Positions 17,156-26,137 of a stretch of DNA of 64,000 bases are shown here, piece by piece. A program made the position numbers and the translations under genes. Below the pieces are notes generated by a model, which was not told where the DNA came from, did not search any database, and saw only the letters and a list, made by a program, of their open reading frames with translations. The stretch's first letter is position 1, and each line of letters opens with the position of its first letter. The DNA comes from Tenacibaculum aiptasiae (GTDB lineage Bacteria > Bacteroidota > Bacteroidia > Flavobacteriales > Flavobacteriaceae): assembly GCF_008806755.1 (NCBI RefSeq), contig NZ_WAAU01000029.1, positions 1 through 64,000 of the forward strand. Direction: 5' to 3'.

Positions 17156-18949
17156 ACTACCATATTCTTTTTGTTGTTGTATTGGAACTAGTATAAAAAC
17201 TTCTGTTCCTTTATCAGGTTCTGAATCAATGGCAAGTTTACCGTTCATCATTTTAATACGAGCTTCTATTTGATTTAGTCCAATACCATCATTAATAGAA
17301 GAAGATGAGGTAGTAAAACCTACCCCATCATCTTTGACAAGAATAGTTAGTTGATTATTCTCTGCTTTTAATATGATTTCTGCGTTATTTGCATTACTAT
17401 GTTTAATAATGTTATTTATTAATTCTTGAATAACATTAAATATTTTGATTTCAAATTCCTGATTATATCTGCTAATGTTATTTGCTTTAACTTCAAATTT
17501 TAATTCACTATTTGAATATTTTTTGACAACATCTTTTAAAGCGTACTCTAAACCAAATTTTAATAGAATGGAAGAGATTAAGTTATGAGATAAATCTCTT
17601 ACCTTTTGAGAGGCTTCTAAAATAATTTCTCGAGTTTTTTCAATTTCTTGAGGAGCATCTCCATTAAATTGTTTTTTAGTAGCGCTTAAATGCATGTTAG
17701 CAGACGATAGTAATGCACTTACGTTATCGTGTAAGGTTTCTGCTATTTGTTTTCGTTCAGTTTCTTTACCATCTATGGTAGCATTTAATATTTTTATTTG
17801 TGCGTCTGACTTTAACTTTTCTATACTTTGCTGTTGTAATAGATCTGATTCTGAAAGTTTTAATTGTAAGTTTCTTTGTCTTAGTTTGTAATTGTATACA
17901 ACAACACCAGAAATTACTATAATGAGTAAACTTAAAGCTCCGAATAACAAAGTAGTTTTGCTGTCTTTTGCTTCAATCAATTTTCTTTGTTCTTCAGCTA
18001 AAGCAGTTTTTTCTTTTTCTAAGTCTACTTTTTGATGAGCATAAATTTCTTCAACAACTCGTCTGATTTCTACGTCTCTTAAACTATCTTTTATATCATA
18101 TGATTTTTCTTGGTAATCATAAGCGGTGTAATCTTTTAGCATATATAAAGCATATGCTAAATTGAAATATAAATCTTCTTTAAATTTATAAGCTTTAGTA
18201 CTGTTGTTGTTTCTTATTAAATTTAACCCTTTTAAGTATGTTTTTTTGGCTTTGGTATAGTTTTTTTCTAATAAATAAATATTAGCTAAGTTGCCAAGAG
18301 CAGCAGATTCAAGAGATTTATTGTTGTTTTTACTATGTATGTCAATTGCTTTTGAAGCAAAATATTTAGCTTTAGAAAGTGAGTCTATCATGTAAATACC
18401 AGATAGATTAATATAAGCATTAGCTTTAATTGACTGGGATTTTTTATTTAGACTAGGCAGATTAACTATTTTGTTGTAATATATTTTAGCACTATCTAAT
18501 TTTTCTTGTTTTTGAAAGCTTCCACCAATTTTTAATAAATTTTTTAAGTATGAATAATGATTATTATAAAACTCATTTTTAATTTGATTACCATTTTCAA
18601 GAGACTTAACTTCATGTAGACTTAATGATTTTTTGTAGTAAAACAAAGATTTTGAATGATTATTTGCTTTTTCGAAAATCTCACCTATAAGATAGCTATA
18701 TAATATATTTAGTTCTGAGTCATTTATTTCTGAACTAATTCTGAGAGAATTTAGAGCAGAGTCTAAATGTTTATAGTAATCTTTTGAAGTAGTTTTCTTC
18801 TTAAGACTAATATATTTTTGTTTCAAACTATCTTTCTGTTGAGTCTTGTTTTTAATGATTTGACTCGATGAAATAGAGTTAGAAAAAGATTTATTTACTA
18901 AGGTAAGTAAAGTAAATACAAATACTAATATTATTTTTCTACTAATCAA
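17138..18949 (-). CDS. NarX/LiaS-type sensor histidine kinase with periplasmic TPR domain
   Basis: The 603-residue protein has a signal peptide (1-23), a TPR-rich sensor region (about 40-290), a coiled coil (about 300-330), one transmembrane helix (LFGALSLLIIVISGVVVY), a HisKA_3 dimerisation helix with the phospho-acceptor His in QIAETLHDNVSALL, and a HATPase domain (N box NNIIKHSNA, G1 DDGVGF, G2 GIGL). It should phosphorylate the NarL-type regulator encoded at 19902-20552, with which it is cotranscribed via the lipoprotein gene between them. The signal is unknown; a periplasmic TPR sensor suggests protein or peptide binding. Confidence 0.92.
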   Translation of the reverse strand: MISRKIILVFVFTLLTLVNKSFSNSISSSQIIKNKTQQKDSLKQKYISLKKKTTSKDYYKHLDSALNSLRISSEINDSELNILYSYLIGEIFEKANNHSKSLFYYKKSLSLHEVKSLENGNQIKNEFYNNHYSYLKNLLKIGGSFQKQEKLDSAKIYYNKIVNLPSLNKKSQSIKANAYINLSGIYMIDSLSKAKYFASKAIDIHSKNNNKSLESAALGNLANIYLLEKNYTKAKKTYLKGLNLIRNNNSTKAYKFKEDLYFNLAYALYMLKDYTAYDYQEKSYDIKDSLRDVEIRRVVEEIYAHQKVDLEKEKTALAEEQRKLIEAKDSKTTLLFGALSLLIIVISGVVVYNYKLRQRNLQLKLSESDLLQQQSIEKLKSDAQIKILNATIDGKETERKQIAETLHDNVSALLSSANMHLSATKKQFNGDAPQEIEKTREIILEASQKVRDLSHNLISSILLKFGLEYALKDVVKKYSNSELKFEVKANNISRYNQEFEIKIFNVIQELINNIIKHSNANNAEIILKAENNQLTILVKDDGVGFTTSSSSINDGIGLNQIEARIKMMNGKLAIDSEPDKGTEVFILVPIQQQKEYGSLSSVS

Positions 18950-18950
18950 T

Positions 18951-19613
18951 TTATGTTACGATTATTGCTCTTGGTTTTTTTTCTACTACTTCTAAGCTGT
19001 AAGATTTTCCTTGAAACTTATGATTAACAAAATTTATTTTAATAATTCCTGAATATGGTACAGTTAATTCTCTAGTGAACTCTTTTTGTTTTGACTCACC
19101 ATTAGCTAAGTGAACCTCATAAGCTTCTAGTTCCTCATTATAAACAAAATCAGTTGAAACATTGTCGTTTATTACAAAATCTAATTGAAATGTACCGTCC
19201 TCATTTTTAGTAATGCTATATGAATTAAGGAATTCAGTTACACCTTTCTTAGCAAAGGTAATGTTTTCATCTTCAATATATATTTTTGTTCTTTTTCCTT
19301 TGTTTGATTCTAAAAAGCCAATTTTTAATTGATTATTTTCAATGGCAAAATCATTACTGTGCTTGTTAATTGTGCTATGATTAGCTTCTGATAATATAAT
19401 TTCATTAGATGAGTCTACATTCTTAACTGTAGTTACATCTGTATTATTAGTAGTATTAAAATCAATAGAGTAGTCACCACTGGAATCTTTTTTTAAGGTA
19501 TATGATTTTAATAAGTTTTCTTGAGCGTTGTTGATAAGACCTTCATTTTCATTAGAAGAACAAGATCCAAGAATGATACTTAATGCTAGGATAAATGGAG
19601 TGAATTTGTTCAT
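18951..19613 (-). CDS. Lipoprotein encoded between sensor kinase and response regulator
   Basis: I do not recognise the family. The 220-residue product has a lipoprotein signal (LGSC, Cys18) and then two similar beta-rich halves: residues about 36-110 (LKSYTLKKDSSGDYSIDFNT) and 125-215 (LNSYSITKNEDGTFQLDFVI) look like diverged repeats of one unit. It ends 1 bp before the histidine kinase gene and starts after a 288-bp repeat-filled spacer behind the response regulator. Position suggests an accessory sensor or output protein of this two-component system. Confidence 0.72.
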   Translation of the reverse strand: MNKFTPFILALSIILGSCSSNENEGLINNAQENLLKSYTLKKDSSGDYSIDFNTTNNTDVTTVKNVDSSNEIILSEANHSTINKHSNDFAIENNQLKIGFLESNKGKRTKIYIEDENITFAKKGVTEFLNSYSITKNEDGTFQLDFVINDNVSTDFVYNEELEAYEVHLANGESKQKEFTRELTVPYSGIIKINFVNHKFQGKSYSLEVVEKKPRAIIVT

Positions 19614-19676
19614 GATGTAATGTTTTAAATTGTTATGTTATTTAAGGGGGTGAAAAGAAAAAGCGGTGTACTAAAT

Positions 19677-19742
19677 ATAGATAGTGTCGGGGGACGCTCT
19701 ATTTTAGGGGGTATAAAGAAAACAAAATGAAGGGTTTTTCTA
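19677..19742 (+). repeat. Direct repeat, copy 1 (~65 bp)
   Basis: Copy 1 of an imperfect direct repeat with copy 2 at 19833-19898. Shared order: TAGAT, GGGGGAC, TATTT, GGGGG, AAAGAAAA, GAAGGGTTT. Shift between copies is about 156 bp. Confidence 0.65.
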
Positions 19743-19832
19743 ATTTGTGCTATTTCAAACACGTACACCGCTATATTTTAATATTTTATATAAAGTAGAT
19801 AGTTATTAGCGACGCACACCATAAAGTGTATT

Positions 19833-19898
19833 GTATAGATTGCGGGGGACATTTTCTTTTATTTGGGGGATTAAAGAAAAATAATTGAAGGGTTTCTA
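19833..19898 (+). repeat. Direct repeat, copy 2 (~65 bp)
   Basis: Copy 2 of the block at 19677-19742, ending just after the response-regulator stop codon. Same element order with small insertions. Confidence 0.65.
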
Positions 19899-19901
19899 TA
19901 C

Positions 19902-20552
19902 CTATACTATGTTGTTTTTTACAGCGTACATCGCCAAACCTACTACATTTTTAACTTTTAATTTTTTGTACAGATTTCTACGATACGTTTCTACCGTTTT
20001 AATACTTACTTTTAAATGTTCAGCTATTTCACTTGAACTTTTTTCTAAAGCTATTTGCTTTAATACCTCAACCTCCCTTTCCGTCAAATCATTATGAGGT
20101 GCTTCTTGCTCTTCAGCTTTAGATTCAGACATATATAATTCTAGTAATTTACTTTTAATATCATCACTAAAATATTGAACACCATTATAAACAGTCTTAA
20201 TTGCATCTATAATATGATCGCTAGCACAGCTTTTGTCTACAAATCCGTTAGCGCCTAGTAGTACCATTTCCTGTACTAGTTTCGGATCGCTTAGACTTGA
20301 AAGTATTATTGTTTTAATTTTTGTATTACGTTGTTTAAACGTTTTTAAAACTTCAATACCATCCATTTCTGGCATATTAATATCTAAAACCAAAACATCT
20401 GCATGGTTGTTAGCCGACCAATTGACTACTTGTCTTCCCGTCAAGGAATAGCCTTCAATTTCAATATTGTCTTCGGTATTTAATAAAGCGATAACTCCAT
20501 CTATTAAGATTTTGTGGTCATCAGCTATGTGAACTTTTATCTTGTAATCCAT
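19902..20552 (-). CDS. NarL/FixJ-family response regulator
   Basis: The 216-residue protein has a receiver domain (acidic pair in HIADDHK, phospho-acceptor Asp in VLVLDINMPE, Lys in VDKSC) and a LuxR-type helix-turn-helix (LTEREVEVLKQIALEKSSSEIAEHL, then VSIKTVETYRRNLYKKL). It is the partner of the kinase at 17138-18949. I start at the ATG at 20552, which gives the canonical MDYKIKVHIADDH start; the frame to 20597 includes promoter sequence. Confidence 0.94.
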   Translation of the reverse strand: MDYKIKVHIADDHKILIDGVIALLNTEDNIEIEGYSLTGRQVVNWSANNHADVLVLDINMPEMDGIEVLKTFKQRNTKIKTIILSSLSDPKLVQEMVLLGANGFVDKSCASDHIIDAIKTVYNGVQYFSDDIKSKLLELYMSESKAEEQEAPHNDLTEREVEVLKQIALEKSSSEIAEHLKVSIKTVETYRRNLYKKLKVKNVVGLAMYAVKNNIV

Positions 20553-20584
20553 CGTTGTTACATTTACAAATCTATAGTATATAA

Positions 20585-20656
20585 GCGGTGCGTACAATAC
20601 TCAATACCCCTAAACGTATCTCAGGGTTTTCCCTATCTGATTAGGGTTAACCCTAT
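20585..20656 (-). promoter_or_regulatory. Candidate operator region of the response regulator
   Basis: Upstream of the regulator lie two dyads, AGGGTTTTCCCTAT (20623-20636) and AGGGTTAACCCTAT (20643-20656), spaced exactly 20 bp, about two helical turns. TAGGGTTAACCCTA is a perfect 14-bp palindrome. GCGGTGCGTAC at 20585-20595 resembles motifs in the 19.6-19.9 kb spacer. These look like binding sites for a dimeric regulator, plausibly autoregulation. Confidence 0.5.
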
Positions 20657-20720
20657 TTTCTTTAACATTTCTTTAACGTTTAAGTTTCTAAGGCTCAATG
20701 ATTGAGTATATAACAAAAAT

Positions 20721-20752
20721 AAAAAACCGAGATTAAGAATCTCGGTTTTTTC
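20721..20752 (-). terminator. Terminator after DUF4293 gene
   Basis: AAAAAACCGAGATT / AATCTCGGTTTTTT with loop AAG; on the minus strand it follows the DUF4293 stop by 27 bp. Confidence 0.88.
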
Positions 20753-20778
20753 GCACTAAATATACTAAGATGTTAGGT

Positions 20779-21216
20779 TTATCGTAATCTATCTACAGAT
20801 TTTACGAGATCTTCATCCTTCTTAATGGCTTTATTTGCTAAAACTAACAGCAAAATAACAATGACAGGAAAGAACATCCCAATACCTTTCTCAGAAACTA
20901 AAGCTTCTCCAGATAATGTTTGTGATAGATATATCAATATCCCTAATAAAAAAAGGTTTATCAATATGTTTAAGCGCCCTAATACAAATTGTAACTGACG
21001 GTTCTTAAATAAGAACAAAGTTACAATAGCTAATATGGCTGAAGTAAAAAATAATACAGGAGTCACATTTTCTATTATAGAAGCTCCAGAAAATAAATCC
21101 ATTATATATATAGGAGTATTATTCTTTGCATTAGTCCATAAACTAAAAACAGAAGTTAAACCGCCAGAAATAATTGCGGCTACTAATAAATATATAGATT
21201 GTATTCTTTGTATCAT
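20779..21216 (-). CDS. DUF4293 family membrane protein
   Basis: The 145-residue protein has four transmembrane helices (about 5-25, 48-68, 76-98, 113-130) and the conserved start MIQRIQSIYLLVA of DUF4293. Function unknown. It is divergent from rho, a conserved neighbourhood in Bacteroidota. A terminator follows. Confidence 0.9.
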   Translation of the reverse strand: MIQRIQSIYLLVAAIISGGLTSVFSLWTNAKNNTPIYIMDLFSGASIIENVTPVLFFTSAILAIVTLFLFKNRQLQFVLGRLNILINLFLLGILIYLSQTLSGEALVSEKGIGMFFPVIVILLLVLANKAIKKDEDLVKSVDRLR

Positions 21217-21238
21217 GTTTTTTATTGGGGTAGCAAAT

Positions 21239-21270
21239 GTAATATTTCTTTTTTTAAAAAGAAATATTAC
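21239..21270. promoter_or_regulatory. Perfect 15-bp inverted repeat between DUF4293 and rho
   Basis: GTAATATTTCTTTTT and AAAAAGAAATATTAC are exact inverted copies separated by 2 bp, midway between the divergent genes. It could be an operator or a hairpin in the leader of either gene. A -7-like box TATATTTG (21288-21295, plus strand) follows, which would give rho a leader of about 120 nt. Confidence 0.5.
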
Positions 21271-21422
21271 AAGTTAAAATATTTGTATATATTTGTCGTA
21301 TAAGTAACCGCGCATTAAACTATTATATAGCCCCTATATAATATAGCAATCATTAAAAAACTTAATAAAATTCAATTCTTTTCTATAAATAAAAGAATTA
21401 TATAACTTAATTATTTTTACGA

Positions 21423-23090
21423 ATGTTCGAAATTTCGGAATTAAAAACTAAAAAATTAACAGACTTACAAGCCATAGCTAAAACTATTGGTTTAACTAAA
21501 GTAAGTCAGTTAAAAAAATTAGATTTAGTTTATAGGATTTTAGACGCACAAGCCGAGGCCGGTGCTAATGAAGCAAAGCCAAAAGCTGAAAAGACTAAGA
21601 GAAAAAGAATAGCTAAGACTGAAACTGAAACTGCTGATAAAAAGCAGGTTGAGAAGAAAGTTGTAGAAAAAACAGAAGCTAAAACTAAAAAAGAAAAAGT
21701 AGAGGTTCCTGCAAAAGCTGTTGAAAAGAAAACTGAAACTAAAAAAGAAAATGTTGCAAAAAAGAGACCTGTTGAAGCTAAAAAACCAGTAGCAGCACAA
21801 AAAAAGCAATCTTCTGAAGCTAAACAGCAACCTGTTGAAGACAAAAAACAGCACCAGCATTCAAATGCTAACAGGCAGCAACAAAGAAATAATAGAGGGA
21901 ATAAGCATAAGAACCAGAACTCTAATAAACCACATCATAAGAGTGGGAATAAATATAGAGACCCTGATTTTGAGTTTGATGGAATTATTGAAAGTGAAGG
22001 TGTATTAGAAATGATGCCTGATGGATATGGTTTCTTACGTTCTTCAGATTATAATTACTTATCGTCTCCTGATGATATTTATGTATCTCAATCTCAAATA
22101 AAATTATTTGGATTAAAAACAGGAGATACAGTTCTTGGAAATGTACGTCCACCAAAAGAAGGAGAGAAGTATTTTCCTTTAATTAGAGTATCAAAAATAA
22201 ACGGATTAAGTCCAAATATAGTTAGAGATCGTGTTTCGTTTGAACACTTAACACCTTTATTCTCTGAAGATAAATTTAATTTAGCAGAAAAAGGTAGTTC
22301 TTTATCTACAAGAATAATCGATTTATTTTCTCCTATAGGAAAAGGGCAACGTGGTATGATTGTAGCACAGCCTAAAACTGGTAAAACAATGTTATTAAAG
22401 GATGTTGCTAATGCCATTGCGGCAAATCATCCAGAAGTATATCAAATTGTTTTATTAATTGATGAAAGGCCAGAGGAGGTTACTGACATGAAGCGTAATG
22501 TTCGTGGAGAGGTAGTGGCTTCTACATTTGATGAGCCTGCAGATAAACATGTACGTGTAGCAAATATAGTTTTAGAAAAGGCGAAGCGTTTAGTGGAATG
22601 TGGTCATGATGTTGTTATCTTATTAGACTCGATAACTCGTTTAGCAAGAGCATATAATACTGTTGCTCCTGCATCTGGAAAGATATTATCGGGAGGTATT
22701 GATGCTAATGCATTACATAAGCCAAAACGTTTCTTTGGAGCGGCTCGTAATATTGAAAACGGAGGATCATTAACTATTATTGCTACAGCACTTACTGAAA
22801 CTGGTTCTAAAATGGATGAGGTAATCTTTGAAGAATTCAAAGGTACAGGTAATATGGAGTTACAGTTAGATCGTAATATTTCTAACCGTAGAATTTACCC
22901 AGCTATTGACTTAATTAAGTCTAGTACACGTCGTGATGATTTATTATTAGATGATAAAACTGTACAGCGTATGTGGGTATTACGTAAATATTTAGCAGAT
23001 ATGAACCCAGTAGAAGCGATGTCGTTTATTAACGAAAGAATTAAATTCTCTAAAAATAACGAAGAGTTCTTAATTTCTATGAACGGATAA
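21423..23090 (+). CDS. rho: Transcription termination factor Rho
   Basis: The 555-residue protein has the Rho N-terminal SAP-like helix bundle (1-45), then a ~140-residue Lys/Ala/Glu/Gln-rich insertion (about 45-185), the cold-shock-like RNA-binding domain ([15 protein letters not shown]) and the RecA-like ATPase with Walker [14 protein letters not shown], Walker [14 protein letters not shown] loop and R loop regions. It ends transcripts not ended by intrinsic terminators. The long basic insertion before the RNA-binding domain is typical of Bacteroidota Rho. The minus-strand frames over the insertion are shadows. Confidence 0.97.
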   Translation: MFEISELKTKKLTDLQAIAKTIGLTKVSQLKKLDLVYRILDAQAEAGANEAKPKAEKTKRKRIAKTETETADKKQVEKKVVEKTEAKTKKEKVEVPAKAVEKKTETKKENVAKKRPVEAKKPVAAQKKQSSEAKQQPVEDKKQHQHSNANRQQQRNNRGNKHKNQNSNKPHHKSGNKYRDPDFEFDGIIESEGVLEMMPDGYGFLRSSDYNYLSSPDDIYVSQSQIKLFGLKTGDTVLGNVRPPKEGEKYFPLIRVSKINGLSPNIVRDRVSFEHLTPLFSEDKFNLAEKGSSLSTRIIDLFSPIGKGQRGMIVAQPKTGKTMLLKDVANAIAANHPEVYQIVLLIDERPEEVTDMKRNVRGEVVASTFDEPADKHVRVANIVLEKAKRLVECGHDVVILLDSITRLARAYNTVAPASGKILSGGIDANALHKPKRFFGAARNIENGGSLTIIATALTETGSKMDEVIFEEFKGTGNMELQLDRNISNRRIYPAIDLIKSSTRRDDLLLDDKTVQRMWVLRKYLADMNPVEAMSFINERIKFSKNNEEFLISMNG

Positions 23091-23111
23091 TTTTTAGATG
23101 AAATAGATATT

Positions 23112-23142
23112 AAAAAAACCTGCTTTTATAGCAGGTTTTTTT
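23112..23142. terminator. Bidirectional terminator after rho
   Basis: AAAAAAACCTGC / GCAGGTTTTTTT with loop TTTTATA between rho and the convergent 5-FCL gene, overlapping the stop of the latter by 2 bp. Confidence 0.88.
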
Positions 23143-23689
23143 ATTTTGGATATATGATTTTATTTAATGGAAAGTCGAATTTATTAAGATCTTCAATTTT
23201 ATCAATTGGTTTGAAAAAGTTAAGCCCAATAGTAAAAATATCTTTTTTACAATCTGATAAAAAGCGATCATAAAACCCTTTACCATAACCAACTCTGAAA
23301 TTTTGCTTGTCAGAAATTAATAACGGAACAAATACGAGGTCTATTTTTTTAACATCAAATTCAATAGCGTTGATAGGCTCTGGAATTCCATATTTATTAA
23401 TTTCTAATGTGGTTGAGTTGTTAAAAATATAATGTTGTAAAGTGTTGGTTTTAAAATCACTTTTACTAATAATAATTGTTTTTTTTTGTTTTCTTAAAAA
23501 TTCAACAATAGGGTAGGTGTTAATTTCTTTTTGTTTTTCTATAGGAAGAAAAATATGGATGTTTTTATAGGTAGAAAAGTCAATTTCGAAAAGTTGAGTG
23601 TAAATGTTTTGTTCAAAATTTTCTATTTCTGTTTTAGATAAACTTTTTCTTTTTTGTTTGTAAATCTCTCGAAGTTCTTTCTTTTTCAT
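23141..23689 (-). CDS. 5-formyltetrahydrofolate cyclo-ligase
   Basis: The 182-residue enzyme converts 5-formyl-THF to 5,10-methenyl-THF with ATP. It has the N-terminal basic helix KKKELREIYKQKRKSL, the substrate segment KYGIPEP and the signature RVGYGKGFYDRFL near residue 133. Length is normal. It begins 4 bp after the MmcQ/YjbR gene in a run of closely spaced minus-strand genes. Confidence 0.94.
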   Translation of the reverse strand: MKKKELREIYKQKRKSLSKTEIENFEQNIYTQLFEIDFSTYKNIHIFLPIEKQKEINTYPIVEFLRKQKKTIIISKSDFKTNTLQHYIFNNSTTLEINKYGIPEPINAIEFDVKKIDLVFVPLLISDKQNFRVGYGKGFYDRFLSDCKKDIFTIGLNFFKPIDKIEDLNKFDFPLNKIIYPK

Positions 23690-23693
23690 CTCA

Positions 23694-24059
23694 TTATGAA
23701 TTATGAAGTTCTTCGCGTAATTTTTTTGTCAAACTTTTTACAACTAAGTCATAAGAATGATCTATAAGTTCAAAAGCAAGTTGATCTGAAACATCGTTGT
23801 TTAAATGAACTGTATTCCAATGTTTTTTGTTCATATGCCAACCAGGATTTACACTATCGTATTCTCCTCTAAGTTCTAATGACCATTCTGGGTCGCATTT
23901 TAAATTCATTTTAGTGTCTCCTTTTTCCCAACTATCTAAGCCTACTAAAGCAAACATTTTATTCATTACTTTAAATACTAAAGTAACCTCATCAAAAGGA
24001 AAATGTTCTGTAACACCTTTTTTATTAATGCAATAATCTCTTAGTTGTTCTATATCCAT
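23694..24059 (-). CDS. MmcQ/YjbR family protein
   Basis: The 121-residue product starts MDIEQLRDYCINKKGVTEHFPF and has MFALVGLD and PGWHMNKKHWNTVHL, the YjbR (CyaY-like fold) signature. Members are called DNA-binding from structure, but function is unproven. It sits between GNAT and 5-FCL genes with 3-4 bp spacing, so it belongs to their operon. Confidence 0.92.
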   Translation of the reverse strand: MDIEQLRDYCINKKGVTEHFPFDEVTLVFKVMNKMFALVGLDSWEKGDTKMNLKCDPEWSLELRGEYDSVNPGWHMNKKHWNTVHLNNDVSDQLAFELIDHSYDLVVKSLTKKLREELHNS

Positions 24060-24062
24060 AAT

Positions 24063-24464
24063 TTATTTCAAAATACGTTCGAGTACTGTTTCAGGTTGTT
24101 TCAATTCGGTAAAACCATATTGTGTATATAAACCATGAGCATCTTTAGTTTTTAACATCCAAGTACCACACGATTCTAGCTCTTTTGCTTGCGTTATAGT
24201 AGCAATTAATTTTTTTGAATATCCATTACCTCGATGTTCTGGTAAAATGAAAACATCCATCAGATAGGCAAAAACAGTATAATCCGTAGCCACTCTTGCA
24301 AAACCAATTTGTTCTCCATTTTTATACACTCCAAAGCAGAGACAGTTTTCAATTGTTTTTTCTACTTGAGCCAAAGTTCTTCCTTTTCCCCAATACGAAT
24401 TGGTTAAAAAAGAATGAATTACATCAATTTGAAGTAGGTTTTTATCTGTAGAAATAGTTATCAT
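24063..24464 (-). CDS. GNAT family N-acetyltransferase
   Basis: The 133-residue product has the GNAT acetyl-CoA motif VFILPEHRGNGYSKKLIATI (about 71-90) and the beta-bulge ATDYTVFAYLMDVF. The N-terminal part (SFLTNSYWGKGRTLAQVEKTIENC) is of the small flavobacterial GNAT type. Substrate unknown. It is the first of three tightly packed genes. Confidence 0.9.
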   Translation of the reverse strand: MITISTDKNLLQIDVIHSFLTNSYWGKGRTLAQVEKTIENCLCFGVYKNGEQIGFARVATDYTVFAYLMDVFILPEHRGNGYSKKLIATITQAKELESCGTWMLKTKDAHGLYTQYGFTELKQPETVLERILK

Positions 24465-24494
24465 TTTTTGTCCCTTTTATATTAGCAATACTAT

Positions 24495-24749
24495 TTAAGT
24501 ATACCCCTTTTTAGAAGTAAAGATTTTGTAAGGTATGAAGATAATTGAAACTAATCCAAATAATAGAGAAAAGTACTTAATAATATTTATAAAAATAAAA
24601 AACAGTAAGCCATCACTAACGTCACTATTATCCATCATAATTTGATATTCTTTTATAAAACTAGCATTATTAATAAAATAGTAAACCCAAAGAGAAAGGG
24701 AAGATAGTATTATGAGTTTAAAATATTTATATAGTTTGTTTAGTGTCAA
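24495..24749 (-). CDS. Small membrane protein
   Basis: The 84-residue product has two hydrophobic segments (about 11-28 and 47-71) and a basic C terminus. I recognise no family. It starts 8 bp after the DUF4230 gene and is probably cotranscribed with it. Confidence 0.55.
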   Translation of the reverse strand: MTLNKLYKYFKLIILSSLSLWVYYFINNASFIKEYQIMMDNSDVSDGLLFFIFINIIKYFSLLFGLVSIIFIPYKIFTSKKGYT

Positions 24750-24757
24750 TGTGATAC

Positions 24758-25375
24758 TTATTCTATAAGCTTTTGATTATCTGAAGGTAATTCTAAAGCA
24801 CTGTAATCTAACTTCCATCCAATAGTTTCAACTAGATTTTCCATAAGAGTAATTGCATCTAAAGCCTCTTTGTTAGCAGTTTGCATTAAGTTACTTTCTG
24901 GAATTTTTTGAAGTATATGTTCTTTAGCTTCCTTATTAACTTCTGTTAAATCTTCTGAGCTAAACTTATTTAATAATCCATTTTGAATATCATAAAAACG
25001 AAGATTGGGCTCTATAGAAAAAACTTCAGGTTTAGGAAATTCCGATAAAATTAATGTCTTTTTTTTAGTATCTGTTTGTACAACAATTTTTCTAAAGTCA
25101 AAACCGATATGAACTTTAGCATTAATTAATATAATTGCTTTTTTCTTACTAGTAAATAAACCAAGGAATTTTTCTTTGGTGTTTTCATGATGATAAATTT
25201 CAGCAAATTCTCCTTCAACTGTAATTAGTTTTGATACCTTCTTAATTTTATCTAATAGCACAACAGATTGTTTTTCTGTTAGGTTTCTTTTACTAACCGA
25301 AGAAAATTTTTGAAAAATAAAGTATGAGGCTACAGCACCGCCTATCAAGCCTAAAAAAAGTAATTCCATAGCCAC
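24758..25375 (-). CDS. DUF4230 family protein
   Basis: The 205-residue protein has one N-terminal transmembrane helix (residues 4-21) and a soluble domain with the DUF4230 pattern: a KISKLITVEGEFAEIYHH-like strand, KAIILINAKVHIGFDF, then LPKPEVFSIEP-like and a helical end. Function unknown; probably membrane-anchored with the domain on the outer face. The start could also be the second ATG at 25369. Confidence 0.85.
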   Translation of the reverse strand: MAMELLFLGLIGGAVASYFIFQKFSSVSKRNLTEKQSVVLLDKIKKVSKLITVEGEFAEIYHHENTKEKFLGLFTSKKKAIILINAKVHIGFDFRKIVVQTDTKKKTLILSEFPKPEVFSIEPNLRFYDIQNGLLNKFSSEDLTEVNKEAKEHILQKIPESNLMQTANKEALDAITLMENLVETIGWKLDYSALELPSDNQKLIE

Positions 25376-25460
25376 GAATTTACAGAAAATCTCTTAATAT
25401 TCTGTTTTGCTAAAACAAACATTGCTAAGAGGCTTTCTAGGAAAATATAGTTGTTTAATT

Positions 25461-25919
25461 TTAACTAAACATTTTTTTTATTACCCAAGCTGGACCAATT
25501 AATAAAAACTGTAAATCTTTAATAAATGAAGGTTTAGCTCCTTCAACTTTATGTCCGTAAAACTGACCAATCCAAGCTATTACGAATATAGCTATTGAGG
25601 TATATAGTAACGGAACGTATTTTCCTAAGTAGAAATTTCCTACAATACATAGAATAGAAAAAACTAACATTTTTAGAAACATTGAAAAAGATAATCTCAA
25701 GTAAAAAATTAATACGAATATCAAAGCTACAGTAGCCCAGTTTTCAACAAGTGGATTGTTTAATTGGAATAAATTACTTAAAAATTGAGAAGGAATACTC
25801 ATGAATATTCCTACAATGCTAAAAAATATTGCAGGAACACAAATAAAATGTATCGTAATGTTTGTTTCGTTTTGATGGCTAACTGCGTAATCATCAAACC
25901 ATTGTTGAAGTGTTTTCAT
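25461..25919 (-). CDS. Mpo1-like (DUF962) membrane protein
   Basis: The 152-residue protein starts MKTLQQWFDDYAVSHQNETN, followed by HFICVPAIFFSIVG and later AWIGQFYGHKVEGAKPSF. The conserved His residues (H15, H24 and the GH of YGHKVEG) are those of the Mpo1 family, whose yeast member is an Fe(II) dioxygenase in 2-hydroxy fatty acid breakdown. Four transmembrane helices are predicted. I start at the ATG at 25919 because it begins the family consensus. Confidence 0.88.
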   Translation of the reverse strand: MKTLQQWFDDYAVSHQNETNITIHFICVPAIFFSIVGIFMSIPSQFLSNLFQLNNPLVENWATVALIFVLIFYLRLSFSMFLKMLVFSILCIVGNFYLGKYVPLLYTSIAIFVIAWIGQFYGHKVEGAKPSFIKDLQFLLIGPAWVIKKMFS

Positions 25920-26000
25920 ATTATCTACGTTTAGTTGAAACAATTAGGGAGTCTCATAACTACGAATTTACACAAAAAAATATATTTTCAGTAAAAGCAA

Positions 26001-26036
26001 AAAACTCATGCGTATTGTTAAATACGACATGAGCTT
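26001..26036 (-). terminator. Terminator of the OMP-cupin unit
   Basis: Minus-strand AAAGCTCATGTCGTAT pairs with ATACGCATGAGTTTT around a TTAACA loop and runs into T's. It is about 100 bp past the cupin stop. It is clearly related in sequence to the hairpin at 27497-27537. Confidence 0.7.
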
Positions 26037-26137
26037 TAGAACAACTATTACCCTATCATCTAACTAATTATAGTTGTTTACAAACTAAAAATGAGTTTTT
26101 CTAATATTTTAATAATGAAATAACCTTAATATAAAGA

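Larger units (their letters stand above)
19614..19901 (-). promoter_or_regulatory. Repeat-rich spacer in the two-component operon
   Basis: This 288-bp spacer contains five G5 runs (plus strand, starting 19646, 19689, 19707, 19844 and 19865) in otherwise AT-rich DNA. A ~65-bp block is present twice (19677-19742 and 19833-19898), each with two G5 runs, AAAGAAAA and GAAGGGTTT in the same order. Motifs of the form GCGGTGTAC occur at 19662 and, inverted, at 19762-19771, and a relative (GCGGTGCGTAC) lies upstream of the response regulator at 20585. No peptide frame spans the repeats. It probably holds the promoter and operators of the lipoprotein-kinase genes. Confidence 0.55.

Noticed and set aside
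21530..21860. Two overlapping minus-strand frames inside rho
   Set aside because: Phe/Ser/Leu-rich mirrors of the Lys/Ala-rich Rho insertion.
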